In this document: positions 11,710 to 25,100 of the stretch, piece after piece | Numbering within the stretch: position 1 is the first letter of the stretch | Layout of the letters: the number at the start of each line of letters is the position of its first letter | DNA from: Oxytricha trifallax | Taxonomy: Eukaryota > Ciliophora > Spirotrichea > Sporadotrichida > Oxytrichidae | NCBI GenBank assembly: GCA_000711775.1 | Contig: ARYC01001234.1 | Coordinates: 1 to 64,000, forward strand | Reading direction: 5' to 3' | Length of the DNA: 64,000 bases | Notes under the pieces: model-generated | Database searches by the model: none | Seen by the model: only the letters and a program-made list of their open reading frames with translations | What the model was told of the DNA's origin: nothing | Program-made: the position numbers and the translations under genes

Positions 11710-11824
11710 TTTAACATTAAACCCCAACATAAACCCTATCAAAACCCTAATAAAGTATGCACTAATAGTCTACTTATATCAATAAAAAACTCAATCAAAC
11801 TACTGAAAGGGTTGTGGGGTTTTG
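11710..11824 (+). repeat. Right terminal inverted repeat of TBE-2 (long-TIR type)
   Basis: Holds the block CTAATAAAGTATGCACTAAT and ACTCAATCAAACTACTGAAAGG found at all long-TIR element ends, then a slightly mutated G-T telomere-like end (GGGTTGTGGGGTTTTG). Followed by ATT. Confidence 0.9.
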
Positions 11825-11874
11825 ATTATAATATCATATTTAAAATTGGTATAATATCCATTGTATAAGAGATT

Positions 11875-14800
11875 CTTGAGAGAGTTGAGAGATACAGAAA
11901 ACAAGGAGTATATTATCGATAGAAATTTCTTAGAACTTAAACACTTCAAAGAAAAGTCAAAATTAGAAATTCAGGATGATCCCACTATATTGAAGTACCA
12001 GACTATGAGCTACATAAACTTCCTATAATAATTTAGGTGTTATTTTAACATAGTTAAATAGGTAATTTCATTATTAACAAGAAATAAAGACAACAGGACA
12101 AAATAAACAGAGGATTGTCAGGTGGGGATGAAGATGACGATGATGAAAATTAATCTGAGGATGAATCAAACGTTTCGGAAGATTATAAGAAAGTTAAAAC
12201 TCATACTAAAGATTTTGATAAGACTGCAGCAATGGATTGAATAAGGACGGTAAGAATTATAAATTAAATTCTTTTAATTTACTTATCATAAAATTTGTGT
12301 AAAGCTATAGTCTGCAACACTCGCAAACTCCTCAATACCAATTATCAATCCCAACGTTAATATTGATTATTCTAAGATGCTTGTAGCAGGGGAAGGTTTT
12401 GGCAGAGATTTCATCAAAAATTAGATTCATTATTTTTAATACATAGAAATACTTTATATATTTTATCAAATTAGTCATTTTTAATTATGTTTTGCGAGAT
12501 TGAGAGATTAATTAGAGTTCTCTAAACCAAGCAATCAATAATCCTAGGTGTGCATACTTTTATCAGAAATGACGGTCCCAGAAAAGGCTGGGAAAAGTCA
12601 AACAACCAGCATGCCAGTTTGTTCAGTGACAGAACAACTGAAATTCAAAAAAATGATGAAGAGGAAGAAGAACACGAAAAGAAGGAGAAAAATAGTGATA
12701 AAGATACTGATTAGCTAAAGGCAAATATCAAATCCAAGAAAGCTTTTTCATTAGCCATTAATGACAAAACTATGCCTTCGTCTAAAAAGAGATTTTCAAC
12801 ATCTGCTCAAATTATTTTGATTTTCTTGATTGCTAAAAGTATTGCAGAATATGCCATAATTTTCAAGTAATTCCAAGACACTAAGGCAAACTTCTTGCTT
12901 ATTGAGAAATCTTATATGAGGACTGCTGAGTTACAGAAAGTTGTTTACAATGCAAGATCTATGATACTTATGAATTAAGGAATACTGACTATAACCAATA
13001 ATTTCATAAAAATTTTTATTTGTTGATTATAACTATGCGGGGTATGAGTAAAAAGATGCTTATGTAGCAGCTATTAAAGTAGATTTTTTAGCTTCACTAG
13101 ACCTAATTTATGAGATATAGAATGACATTAATCTCTCTCAACTGCCAGTATCAGATGAGCATGACCAGCTTCTAAATAATAAGACCGTAACTTTATACTT
13201 TAAAGAAGATGCTTATAGTATGAAAGCTCTATAGTTTTCCCTAACTGAAGCAATTTTACAGATTTCTTCAACTATTTTCACAATAAGTAACATGAAAGAT
13301 GTTGATTTTAATGAAACTAACGAAGATGTATTTTTCTTGATGTACAATTCTTTTAACCAGTTCTTTATGAGATTGGAGAAATCTTCTTAACTCTACGTGA
13401 GAGAGCTTGACGATAGATCAACTTATAAAAAAGAAGTGAGCTTGGTATTCTTCGTCTTATATATAGTGGCTGAAGCAATTTGCCTTATAACCCTTTTCCC
13501 ATTTGTACACTCAGTTAATCAATAGAAAGATAAAGTACTTTCATTATTTTGCGAAATTGATAACTCAGTCATAAGATTTTTGGCTTTGAGATGTGAGAGA
13601 TTCATTAATAACTTTCAAATAGAAGAAAGCAACGATGACATCGATTCTAATGAAGATATCGAAAATAACTTAGCAAATGATGAGTACACTATGCTCTCTG
13701 GCACTGGAAAGAGAATGAGGAAAGCAAAGGGTAGAACTAAGACAGATAAAAACTTCTTCTTTAAGTTCTTCATGGCATTACTATGCATTTAAGCTTATTA
13801 TCTCCAAAACTATTTCCTTCAAAATGATGCAGTCGATACTACATAAATTCTTAATAGCGAGCTTAATGTGACAGCCAGTATTGAGCCATTCTTTTGGTTT
13901 GCACTAAATACACAGAGGGAAATGTTTTTCAACAAATCTAAACCTATTTTCCTTTAACAATCAATTCTTATATCGAAGTAGTCAATTTACTAGCTTTACG
14001 ATTAGAATAACCAGCTTCATGAGGTAATATAAACCTTTTATAATTTTTCGTATTTGGGTGCATCTTGATCATTAATCCACATTAGACCCTGACTATTGGA
14101 GTGCATTTGAATCTGTAATGCGCGATAATCTTTGTAATAAGTAGACTTACTTTAAAGATGCAGCTAAATGCGCGAATTTTAGCTCTGGTATGCTTTAATA
14201 AGGCCTACATGTTGTAATGGTGAAATACTTAGCTGGACTTAGAACTGAGCTCAACAATTACTAATATAATATTCAGAAAAATTATTTAAGTTCTATCAAA
14301 GCTACATTTAACAACCCATAGTTTTTTTAGCTATGTAAGCTTTCTTTTAATTTTCATAGAATACTCTTATAGATATCATTCAAAACTTTATAACGCAGGA
14401 TTAAATGAGATCCCTAGCGTCACAGTTGAGTGAATCAATCTAAAATGAATTTAGCTTTAGAACTGAAAGGAAAATCGCACTTTTTATTGTGTTCTTAATA
14501 GTCCTGCTTACATCATTTATTGTTTTCTGGTTACCATTCTAAACATAAATTATTTATGAATTTAAAAAATATAAATTAATTAGATAAAATTCTAATTAAA
14601 TTCATTTAAAAATATTTATATATATATATATATATATATATAAATATAAAATACTTCATCAATTTTAAATTATATAAGCAAATATATAAAATTACTTAAA
14701 AATAAACTTATGGATTAATGATTTTAATAGCAAAATTTCGCTATGAATTTTTATATAATCGTGTATTCTTAATAAATCAGTTTTATCAAATGAAAGAATT

Positions 14801-15076
14801 CTCAATAAACTTCTATATATTTATGATATTTTTATTGATTTAATCAGACATAACTTTAATAAAGAATTTTCCAATAATAACTTGAAATTAATCCAATTAA
14901 AACTAAGTTTTTAATTCTTAAATGGTCTTAACTACCAAATTTATAAGAACAAGCTCATGCTTATGATCATTCCTTTAGAAATATTAATGAAAATCAAGAA
15001 TGTAGACAAAGTATTGCAGAGCTAAAGTTTCATATCAAACAATAAAAAGATAAAAAATGAGGGAGGAGCTAGCTGA
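11875..15076 (+). CDS. Multi-pass membrane protein of the ciliate Tmc/PAS type, C-terminal part
   Basis: Ciliate-code coding blocks: RELRDTENKEYIIDR (about 11.88-12.06 kb), an acidic block GGDEDDDDENQSEDES (about 12.12-12.24 kb), KMLVAGEGFGRDFIKNQ (about 12.38-12.43 kb), then a long block from about 12540. It has hydrophobic segments near 12.81-12.86, 13.44-13.50, 13.75-13.81 and 14.47-14.54 kb, with VNQQKDKVLSLFCEID after the second. This resembles the large ciliate proteins annotated as tiny-macrocyst (TmcB) or PAS-domain proteins; the PAS part is not visible here. After removal of the IES at 14558-14944 the frame runs from FWLPFQTQIIY into KNKLMLMIIPLEILMKIKN and ends at TGA 15074-15076. 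Start not determined; further IES or intron breaks are likely near 12.24, 12.45, 13.0, 14.0 and 14.3 kb. Confidence 0.6.
14558..14944. other. Internal eliminated sequence with 6-bp pointer ATTTAT
   Basis: ATTTAT occurs at 14552-14557 and again at 14939-14944. Deleting the 387 bp up to and including the second copy joins WLPFQTQIIY to KNKLMLMIIPLEIL in frame. The interior is AT-rich without coding bias and includes an (AT)n run. The ends do not fit GT-AG, so an IES is preferred to an intron. Confidence 0.8.
14613..14645. repeat. (TA)n microsatellite inside the IES
   Basis: Uninterrupted alternating TA of about 30 bp within the eliminated block. Confidence 0.85.
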
Positions 15077-15223
15077 ATTTACATTTTCAATATAATTGAA
15101 CTTATACTTGATTTCTCTCATTAATTGACATGGTAGTTTCTATTGTAATCTATGTAGGAATATAAATTTATTGAAGCTATTATCTATTAACTTTATATAC
15201 AGCTAAGTCTTGTTATATTTAGA

Positions 15224-16491
<1,268 letters not shown>

Positions 16492-16750
16492 TTTATAATT
16501 TGATATTTTACTATTAATTTTTAATAATTTTGTACTTGTGACTATAAGTGAATAAATTTGAATTATTTATCACAAAATATTGCAAATATTTTCATTATTA
16601 TAATTAAAAGAATAAAAATAGAGAAATTAAAGATAAATATTTAATTATATATTGGAGTTAATAAGATAATGTTTGCTCTTTTAATTATAAAAGGGCTTAA
16701 TAATATAACGTATTAACTTTTTTAAATTAAAATTATAATAATAATAATAT
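16492..16750. other. AT-rich spacer
   Basis: Short AT-rich interval between the epimerase start and the LINE; nothing coding seen. Confidence 0.5.
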
Positions 16751-17953
16751 TAGAATAACAAGATTAAGTTCGAGGAAGAAGAAATAGTAACTGAGAATGG
16801 AGTAGCGTAGGGCAGCAGACTTTCTCCAATGCTGTTCAACATTTATCTCCAAGATGCATTGTACAGCTAACCAGAACTAATGTCTTTAATAAAGTAAGGG
16901 AAACTAATTGCATTTGCAGATGATTTGATGGTAAATATTAGCGACCCAGATTAATTTAAAAGAGTACTAGAATGTTTTAAGGAAATAGAAAAGACTCACA
17001 ACTTGAAACTTAATAAAAAGAAAACGGTATTTCTGAGTGACGCTAAGAAATTTGAAAACATATTCCAAATTGAAGGGATTGCAAAGGTGGAAGAAGCCAA
17101 ATACTTGGGTTTAAACTTGTGTTTGAACACGTAATAACTACTGAAGAACACTTGGAGTGAACTAAAACGGAAAACAGAGTTCTTTTAGAAACTTACTAAG
17201 TCAAACAACCCAACTATTTGCGACACAATAATGGTCGCACAAATTAGATCATTATTGATTTATAAATACACACCGTTGGTAGCAACCCAATACATCAAAA
17301 ACGAAGAGATTGAGAAAATGGAACTCTAGTTAAAGAGAATAGCATTCAAGACGTCAAAGGACATTTCAAATAGAATCCTCAGGAATGTGACTCAATTAAA
17401 AGATACTAACACAAGCGACATAATATAAGACTTGGTTCAGAAGAACATGAAGAAAATAAGAGTAGACTTGGACCAGTACATAAAACCAACTAAAACCTCA
17501 GATGTAATTAAGTAAAACGGGAAATTAATGTAAAATAGGACGAAACTAATTTTAACAAAAAATGTAATGGACACGATGATGGCGATCAGTTAGGGCAGAA
17601 CGATAGTAAACTATTGGATGAGCCACTACTGTAATATTCACAAAGTTTTTGTGGATTATAATCACCTAAAAAGCTGCAACCTAATCAATGTTGCTGGTGA
17701 CCCAACTAGATTCTCAAAAAGAATTAAGGAAGAAAGACTTAAAGACATTGAAAGAAAAGAACAAATGGAGATAATAACAAATATGATCTGGCTTGATGAT
17801 AGAATAATAAAACTGGAATACCACGAGTATTATCAGCCGGTAAAGAAGATGTTTAGGGTAGCTTAAGTAAAAAAGCAGGACATGACATACGATGAAAGTA
17901 AACTAGAGTTAATTCAACAAGTTTTAATATCCAAATAGAAAAGTATTTCATGA
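16751..17953 (+). pseudogene. LINE reverse transcriptase, C-terminal half
   Basis: About 400 codons open under the ciliate code. Starts with KFEEEEIVTENGVAQGSRLS, followed by PMLFNIYLQDALY, the fingers/palm block. The FADD catalytic motif is at about 16912-16926 (LIAFADDLMVNI), then KLNKKKT and KYLGLNLCLN (thumb-side motifs). The tail includes HKVFVDYNHLKSCNLI and a basic region. Stop TGA 17951-17953. The N-terminal RT motifs, any endonuclease and ORF1 are missing upstream, so this copy cannot be complete. Confidence 0.85.
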
Positions 17954-18229
17954 GATAGAATTGATGAAATCTGAGAAATATAATCAAAATAATAATAAAT
18001 TAAAAACAAAAGTAAAGATTCAAGAATTGAGACTAGATGGAGGAGATAAAAGTCAGTCAATATAAAAGAGGGAAGTTGAACAGCAGTTCCTACAACCAGA
18101 GATATCAAAACCCATAGAACAACAAGTATGAGAAGAGAAAATTCTGGGAGAAAGTACAGGAAGTCCGCCACAACCACAGGGACAGGAGCAGAGACCAAGA
18201 GATTCTCGGAGTAAAAGATGTTGAACTTT

Positions 18230-18521
18230 TCAAGGTGCCGCTGGAAACGAGTGGCAAGCCGAATTGGAAAAGCAATTCAACTAGGACAAAGAGTAGCTAA
18301 GAGAGTTAGGTGAAGAGGTCCTGGAGGCAGAGGGATGCGTATTTAGCAATGGCACAGAATCTCAGAGAAAGAAGGACAATCAACACTCCTCCCTTAAGGA
18401 TAATGAAGAGGCCCCCGACAACAAACCGAGGGATGGAACACATGAGGAGCTAGAATTGGAAAAATGCAAGGACGAGACTAAGAAACAGAGTGATGCAATG
18501 TAGAAAAGATCAGATGAATGA
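18230..18521 (+). other. Hydrophilic open frame downstream of the LINE RT
   Basis: Frame rich in Glu/Lys/Gln (EWQAELEKQFNQDKEQL onward), closed by TGA 18519-18521. A second frame of the same stretch is also open (VKRSWRQRDAYLAMAQNLRE). Which one is coding is not decidable by eye. It may be the LINE tail or a piece of a tandem copy. Confidence 0.35.
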
Positions 18522-18794
18522 GCGGGGAACCGCAAAGAAGGCATGGCTCCAGATTAAAACTCAGATTTCACAATACTTGTTTCTGATTTATATTCTAAGC
18601 AATTATTAATTTACCTCAAGTTATTTACTACTACTACTAATAATATTATACCCCAATTATATTACATATTGACCAGGAAAGTAAATTATAAATATAAGTT
18701 AATTAATAAAATGAAAAAAAGTAAAAGATTTTTCGATTAAGAATAGCTCATTGGTAAGCAATTCATTAATTTTATTTTAAATATTTTTCTTGAT

Positions 18795-21000
18795 GAATTC
18801 ATCGAGTCTGTTAAGCAATCTGATTCACAAAGGGGTATTCTCAAATCATTAATAGTATTGAGTGTTTAATAAAATTGAATAAAAAATAAATATAAAAAAG
18901 TAATTTAAAAAGTAGAAATTTATACATTTTATCGTGTACCGATTATAATATCAACTTTGACTAATTTCCTAATTTAAACAGTAAACTTTTTCTTCGCAGG
19001 TTACTTCCCAAATCCTGCAGTGATTGCAGGGGTTGGAATGGCCTGTGTGTTTATCAATTTAGCCTAATAAATTATTAATGTAAAACCAAAATGAATTTTA
19101 ATTAAATTTTTGTGTTATTATTTTAAAGTATAATCTAGCATTTTTGGCAGTATCTACAGGTTTAAACAGTGCTATGCAATCTCAAATATCACAAAGTGAA
19201 GGAGCTGATAATCATAGAGCCAGTGATATGTATGTTAACAAGGGTAGAATAGTAATTACTTGCTGGTTACCAGTAGTGGTCATTAACTAATAATTACTAT
19301 TCGTTAGCTAACATAAATATTTTTGCGATTAATGAATGAATTATAATTCATTAATAAATGTCTTTAACTTTAATTTCCCTGCAGTACAAGTTAAGATTTG
19401 AGAAAAAAATAGCAAAGAAGAATTATATATAGAAAATTAAATTATGATGTTTACAAATTTGTTAAACTAATTAATTAATAAGCTGTTAGTTTTATCTAGC
19501 TTCTATATAATCTTAAAATATTTTTATTTTTCATTGATTTGCTTTTTTTATTTTCCTAAATTTTGTAATTTATTCATTATGAATATTACTGAGTTTCTAC
19601 TTTGAAGAGACTCTTCATGCTAAACATTTCTACAATTATTTGTTATAATGAATTTAATCTTTATATAAGAGATAAAGTTTATTGGAATTGACTAGGAGAT
19701 ATCTTTAATTACTGAGTAATTTTTAATTCGTATGATTCCCGGCCTCGTATTCTACTGCTACTTTGATCATGTGAGGCAATATATGACAGTTCTTGGAAAA
19801 CCACACACTTGCTCATTCATTCAAACAGTAATAATAGTGTTCCATGCTGTACTATCATTGAAATTATAAATGACTCTGTTATCATTAAAGCTTTTGATTT
19901 ACATAATTATAAATAAAAAATCATGGTTCTTAATAAAGCAACTAGGATTACAGTATTATTATTATTTAGCTTATTCATCTAGTTTCACATATATGATACA
20001 AACCATCATCGCGCACATAATTGTTAAATTACACCCTTAGTATAGAAATACTTGGTTTTTGGCAGGGAGAGAAGTTTTTTAGGGTTTAGGGAGCTATCTT
20101 AAACTTGCAATTCCTAGTACTGTAATCACTTGTCTATATTTTAGTTTTTATTTATTTAAATGTAGTGTTGAGTATGGAGGATTTGAAGCCATGGCGCTAA
20201 TATCAGGCTTTATTTCTGTCACATCAAACGCTGCTTAAATCTTAGTATTGCACATTTTGATATGTTTAATTGATTTCTTAAGCTATTAATAACTAATGAG
20301 CTTATTCCTTAGTAAAATCATTTTAACAATACTAAACACAAATGTAATCTTTTTCATGATTCCATTAGGTATTAGTTTCTCTTCGTGACTATAGTAGGAA
20401 ATTTTCTTGGTAAAATGCAGCATAAAGAGGCTAAGAGACAATCCTAATTCATTATTTCGTTATCTATTGGAATGGGCGCAGTTATGGGTCTGCTAATTTT
20501 CATGTTCAGATTATTTTAAACAATATTTAAGTAGTAATTTCATTATTGATAATATAAAAACCTTATAGTGTTTGATCTTTTATACAATATTATCTTACCT
20601 GAAAGATATACTAACTCATCAAGATATTCACCCCAAACCCAGAAATAATAGAAGAAGCAGCGAAAGCTTTCAAAGTATCTGCCTTTTCACATTCTCTTGA
20701 TTTTATATATGGCGTATAACAAGGATCAATTAGAGCCCTCACGATGTTTAATCATGCAGTTGTTGGATGTATATTCGCATTTTGCTTCATAGCCAGAATT
20801 AATTTTTGATTTTTTAATTGATCTTCAACGAAAATATAAGAATTTTCAAGTTTTATATAAAAATTCTATAGCTAAACCAGTAGGAGCATTTCTCGCTTTA
20901 TTTTGCGAACTTGGTTTAGTAGGTTTATGGTGGGAAATGTGCAGTGGGCAACTTTTCGTTTTTTCAGCATAACTATATTTATAATAATTATATATTAAAT
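18795..21000 (+). CDS. MATE-family multidrug/toxin extrusion transporter, cut by IESs
   Basis: Secondary transporter of the MATE family, 12 membrane helices expected. Coding blocks in order: QRGILKSLIVLSV (18.81-18.86 kb), PIIISTLTNFLIQTVNFFFA then GYFPNPAVIAGVGMACVFIN (to 19.07 kb), YNLAFLAVSTGLNSAMQSQ (19.13-19.29), a helix block near 19.59-19.66, GSYLKLAIPSTVITCLYF with EYGGFEAMALISGFI (20.09-20.28), VGNFLGKMQHKEAKRQ and a helix (20.39-20.53), NPEIIEEAAKAFKVSAFSHS (20.63-20.80), AKPVGAFLALFCELGLVGLW (20.87-20.97). Order and motifs follow the family. IESs at 18866-18937 and 19070-19130 are resolved; others remain between blocks. Start and stop are not fixed. Confidence 0.8.
18866..18937. 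other. IES in the MATE gene, pointer GTGT
   Basis: GTGT at 18862-18865 and 18934-18937. Deleting 72 bp joins TTGAGTGT to ACCGATT and reads LSVPIIISTL in frame, as expected for helix 1 of a MATE protein. The ends are not GT-AG. Confidence 0.8.
19070..19130. other. IES in the MATE gene, pointer TA
   Basis: TA at 19068-19069 and 19129-19130. Removal of 61 bp gives GCC TAA TAT AAT CTA, reading AQYNLAFLAV in frame. AT-rich interior, no GT-AG ends. Confidence 0.7.
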
Positions 21001-22184
21001 AGTCACACTAATGAATAAAAAAAGCATTAATTTATTAAGCTTTTAGAATATAAGCAATTTTTATTGTTTTATTTCGTTGTATTTTACTTCTTTTATTTGC
21101 TAAATTTCAAGTTTGACTAGGAATAAATTACAATTGAGTACGCTTAGAGAAGTATAGAAGAATAAAAATAGAGTTAATCAGAGACTCACAGCGAGGGATT
21201 ATTTGATAGTAGGTAAATTTAAAGTGCTTAAAAATTAGAAGAAAAAGTAAACCAAGCTTTAAAAATTAATCATATTCCTTTCGATAAATAATGAATAATT
21301 TAGTTAATTTTAAGAACTATTCTTAATATAATTTTTTTCAATTAGTATATTCATAAAATTATGTAAAACTTTTATTTATTTAAAGCTCAAGTTGAACTCA
21401 AGAATATCAACTAATGAATAAAATATAAAGGTAAATAAAATCGAATTTAATACGAGTGACTACATAATTTAAATAAAATTTTTATTTCATTTATTCAATC
21501 AATTCCTAATTACTAAAAGATTGTCCTTCTTTAATGTAGAATTCATTTCGATACTTAAATTATTTTAAATGAAATTGATAAATTAATTCATATTTTACAA
21601 AGCTCTTAAATTTCTTTTAGATTATATTATTAAGCAATCCCTTAATATTGGTGTTAATTAGAAATTTATAAACTAGGATTAGGTTGCGTCAGCGGGATTT
21701 CGTATGATAAATTCTTCAATCATCGAGTGATATGGTTTTTAAGTATTTCTTTACATAGAAGAGTTAAGTGACGTGATTTTGGTTTATATTTAGCAAGGAA
21801 CAAAGATGAAGGCGGTTTAAGCCTTCAACAGTGAAACAACAGATGTGTAGGATGAAAATTTCTTCCTACATAATGTACAGCTTATTGAAGTAATTAAGCG
21901 AAATAAATAGACTTTTTCCAAGAAAAAATGGGATATTACAGGTTATTACATGATTCTTACAAGATTAAGATATCTGAAATTTTACCTTCCCTTTCATGAG
22001 GCTCTATGAGATTGGAAATTCAATTATACAAGAGAAGCGATTTAAGGAGAGAGAAGAAAGCTTTCTGGATTGTTTTTCTATTAATGGTTCCTATGTCAAC
22101 TCTATCTCATATTCAAATATGCAACATTTAAATTTGAAGGTTGATTTTAGAATTAAACAGAAATATGTTTAATTTTATTAGAGT
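21001..22184. other. AT-rich interval with minor coding-like pieces
   Basis: The first part (21.06-21.2 kb) could hold the last helix and tail of the MATE protein (EYAQRSIEEQKQ). Around 21.66-21.95 kb there are less AT-rich pieces without a clear product. The rest shows no feature I can support. Confidence 0.35.
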
Positions 22185-25100
22185 TCACCATGAGCTTAAA
22201 GCAATCCCTTCTTCGATTTTTTCGTTAAGAGATTTAATATTTTCAACCTCTTTGCTTAATTTTGAACCTTCATTTTCTTTTTTAAATTGTTCCAAGAACA
22301 TTTTCTTAAGACTTAAAAAAATAAATAATAGTAAAACATTTTTGACTATAAAAAAATGCAACTCTAAATGTCACTTTTTACTGTAAGTAAATTTGTGATC
22401 TGGTCACTCTGTGATTTGATTAAAAGTTTCATTTCCTCCATTTTATGTTGGATATGTTTGTCTCTGTTTTAATTCTTATCATCAATAGTTTCAATAAAGT
22501 TAGCAAGTGGGTCTTAATTTATAACTTGAGTCTCGTCTTTAACTTCAATAAGATATTTCACATCCTTGAAAAATTTCTTTCTATCAGATAACAGAAAATC
22601 GTTCTCAACTATAAGTTAGAGATATTCTCTTACTCTCTAATTCTCTGAATCTTCGATTAATCTACAGAAAGACTCACCCATAATTGCTACAAGCATGTTT
22701 AGGAGAATTATTGTTGTTGTCATAGAGCAAATTACGAATAAATCCCAAATTAAAAAGTAGTCGGTTGAACTATCAAAATTATCGAGTTAAAAATCGCCAA
22801 GACTCATTCTGTAAGAATACATGAAAGAATTTGCGAAACTTGTTATAAATTTGGAATTTTCCTCATTTTTGTTAACCAACTCATGCTATTCGTTATTGTT
22901 CGAAAGAATGTAGAAACTTAAGCCAAATCCAATAATTCCTAAATAAAAACAAATAGGAAGTCAAATATATCGATTGTAATTTCTATAATGGTTCTTATTA
23001 AATGTTCTGTCTTATCAAAAATTCTAAGGAAATAAAAGAATCTTATGAAGAATGTTAAATTGCAAATTGCCATAAAAGGCCTTATTTAATAATCCTCCAT
23101 GAAAGTTAGATCCATTACAACTGTTAAAGGTGCTAAGACAACTGTTATTAAATCTAAAAAATTTCAGAATAATCTTGCATACTCTTTTTAATGGAATTGG
23201 ATTTGCTTGATCTCAACATATGTAGTGAAAATTGTGAAAAGAAGGATAGTTATCTAAAATGACAAATTTAGATAGTAATATTATGCTCTGGTTAATCTAA
23301 ATTCAATCTTACAAACTTGAATATGTAAACAGAATAGATACTATAAATCACTATGTTCATTAAAAAAGGGAAGAAGAGGAATTTTATTAACATTGGCTTG
23401 ATTCTAAGCCATTAATATTTCACCAGTATTCTGACTGCATCTATAGCAAAGTAATTCATGTTATCAGAATAACTGAGTTTTATAAAAAATTCTATGCCTA
23501 TTTTTTCCTCCAATAACCAGCCTGCATCAATACTTCTAATAATCACTGGCTTTGGCAGATTATTTTTATCCTCAAATTTATCATAAAATGCTTTATCTAA
23601 GAAGCTTTGATCGTGAGATGAAATGAAAGACTTGTCATGCTAATGAGATTAGGTCCTCTAAAAAACTTATTTATTTTTCATTTGGTTAGTCTAAAAGAAA
23701 ACAGTTCAAGATAATTTTCAAATGCGCTGTAGTCTAACAATTTTACAAAAATATATTTAAGCTAGTGAATGTTGTTCATTGATAGATCTGACAAGTGGTG
23801 TAAGATTAGATTTACATCTTTAATAATTAATTTCAATGATAAAAGAAAAATAACACTTCTTTAATTCTCATTGCTTAAAGCAACTTGCAGAACATTTTAG
23901 TAGCAATCATTAGTTAAGAGAAGCATGTTCTTTGGGTTCGTCTCTTCATACTTCTTAAGCAAGAACTCAAGATCTTAATAACTATTTGAAATCTCATGAA
24001 GTATGGTCACTCCATTGTATTTGTAATAAGAGTTAATATCAAATGTTGTTTGCGCTTAAGAGAGTATGGGTATGGGGGGGACGATGTTTATATCAACATC
24101 CAGACGAAAAATCTGTTTAACACATTATTCTTTATATTGAGTGTGTTTGAATTAATCTACTGACTTCATGGAAAATACAATGCTAAAACTAAATAACTAA
24201 TATCAAATGTTATGCTATCAACCAATCTTCCTGGGTTATTTTATTTCATTACAAAGACGAAATAGCTAAAAGACAGATAAAACTTATTGATAAATATATT
24301 ATAAAATATTGCGTACCATGAAATGCTAGTTTTGCTCTCAAAATCTTACTCCTCTATCTATAGAATTCCCAATCAAATATTTACTATCAATACTTCTCAT
24401 TCCAGTTTTATAGAATACAGGGGAACTCCTTAATCAATATCTACTAGGCAGTCTTCGTCAAGAATGAATCCAGACATATTTGAGTCAAAGAACACTTATG
24501 AATTGATTTTACAATCAAATGCTGCAAATTCCTTGTTCTTAATAATGTTGTATTTTATTTTATATTAGCATATTCATTTTCTACCACAATTTTTAGGTCA
24601 ACATAGTAGTTATTATATTTAAGATTTTACTCTGTTGCTCCATGAGAAGTTACACTCTCTATATATGCATCGTCTTTGTCCTTTATTTGGAAAGTGGCTT
24701 TTGTAAGGTTAAATTCTCCATCTTCTAAATCTTATTATTTTGTTAAATCACCTTGATAGAAATTTTATTTTGACCACAAGATTAGCTTATCATTCAAAAA
24801 ATAATTTTATCAATCAATCAAAATGAGACTAATTCAACAAGAATAAATTTAAAATAAAGCAGTAGTGGAATTAGAACAAAATCTTATGCATTTTATAACA
24901 ATTTTAAGATCTAATTTTTAAATTGCATAGATATATTTTCTATATAATTTTTTGGTATTTTGGTTAAAGTTTGCCTGATCATCCAATCATAAAATACATC
25001 AAACTTAATAACTGTTTGATACACTATTAAAAATGATATATCATAATTAATTAGAGCCTATATTATTGAACACAATCAAAGGTAAAATTGAACTCAAACA

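Larger units (their letters stand above)
3687..11824 (+). mobile_element. TBE-2, telomere-bearing element (long-TIR group), interrupted by TBE-3
   Basis: The left end is eroded (CAAACCC followed by the group-specific TTTCAATAGTTTGATTG). The right end is G4T4G at 11824 followed by ATT. Without the nested TBE-3 (7297-11370) the element is about 4.07 kb, the usual TBE length. Gene order is transposase (+), 22-kDa (-), zinc-finger/kinase (+). All three genes are damaged, in keeping with an older insertion than TBE-3. Confidence 0.93.
16751..18560 (+). mobile_element. 5'-truncated non-LTR retrotransposon (LINE)
   Basis: Begins abruptly inside the reverse transcriptase domain and runs through its C-terminal part and a hydrophilic, GC-richer tail until composition returns to AT-rich near 18560. 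No poly-A tail or target duplication was identified. 5' truncation is typical of LINE insertions. Confidence 0.75.

Noticed and set aside
19326-19357. ATTAATGAATGAATTATAATTCATTAAT small palindrome-like stretch
   Set aside because: Short AT palindromes are expected by chance in DNA this AT-rich.
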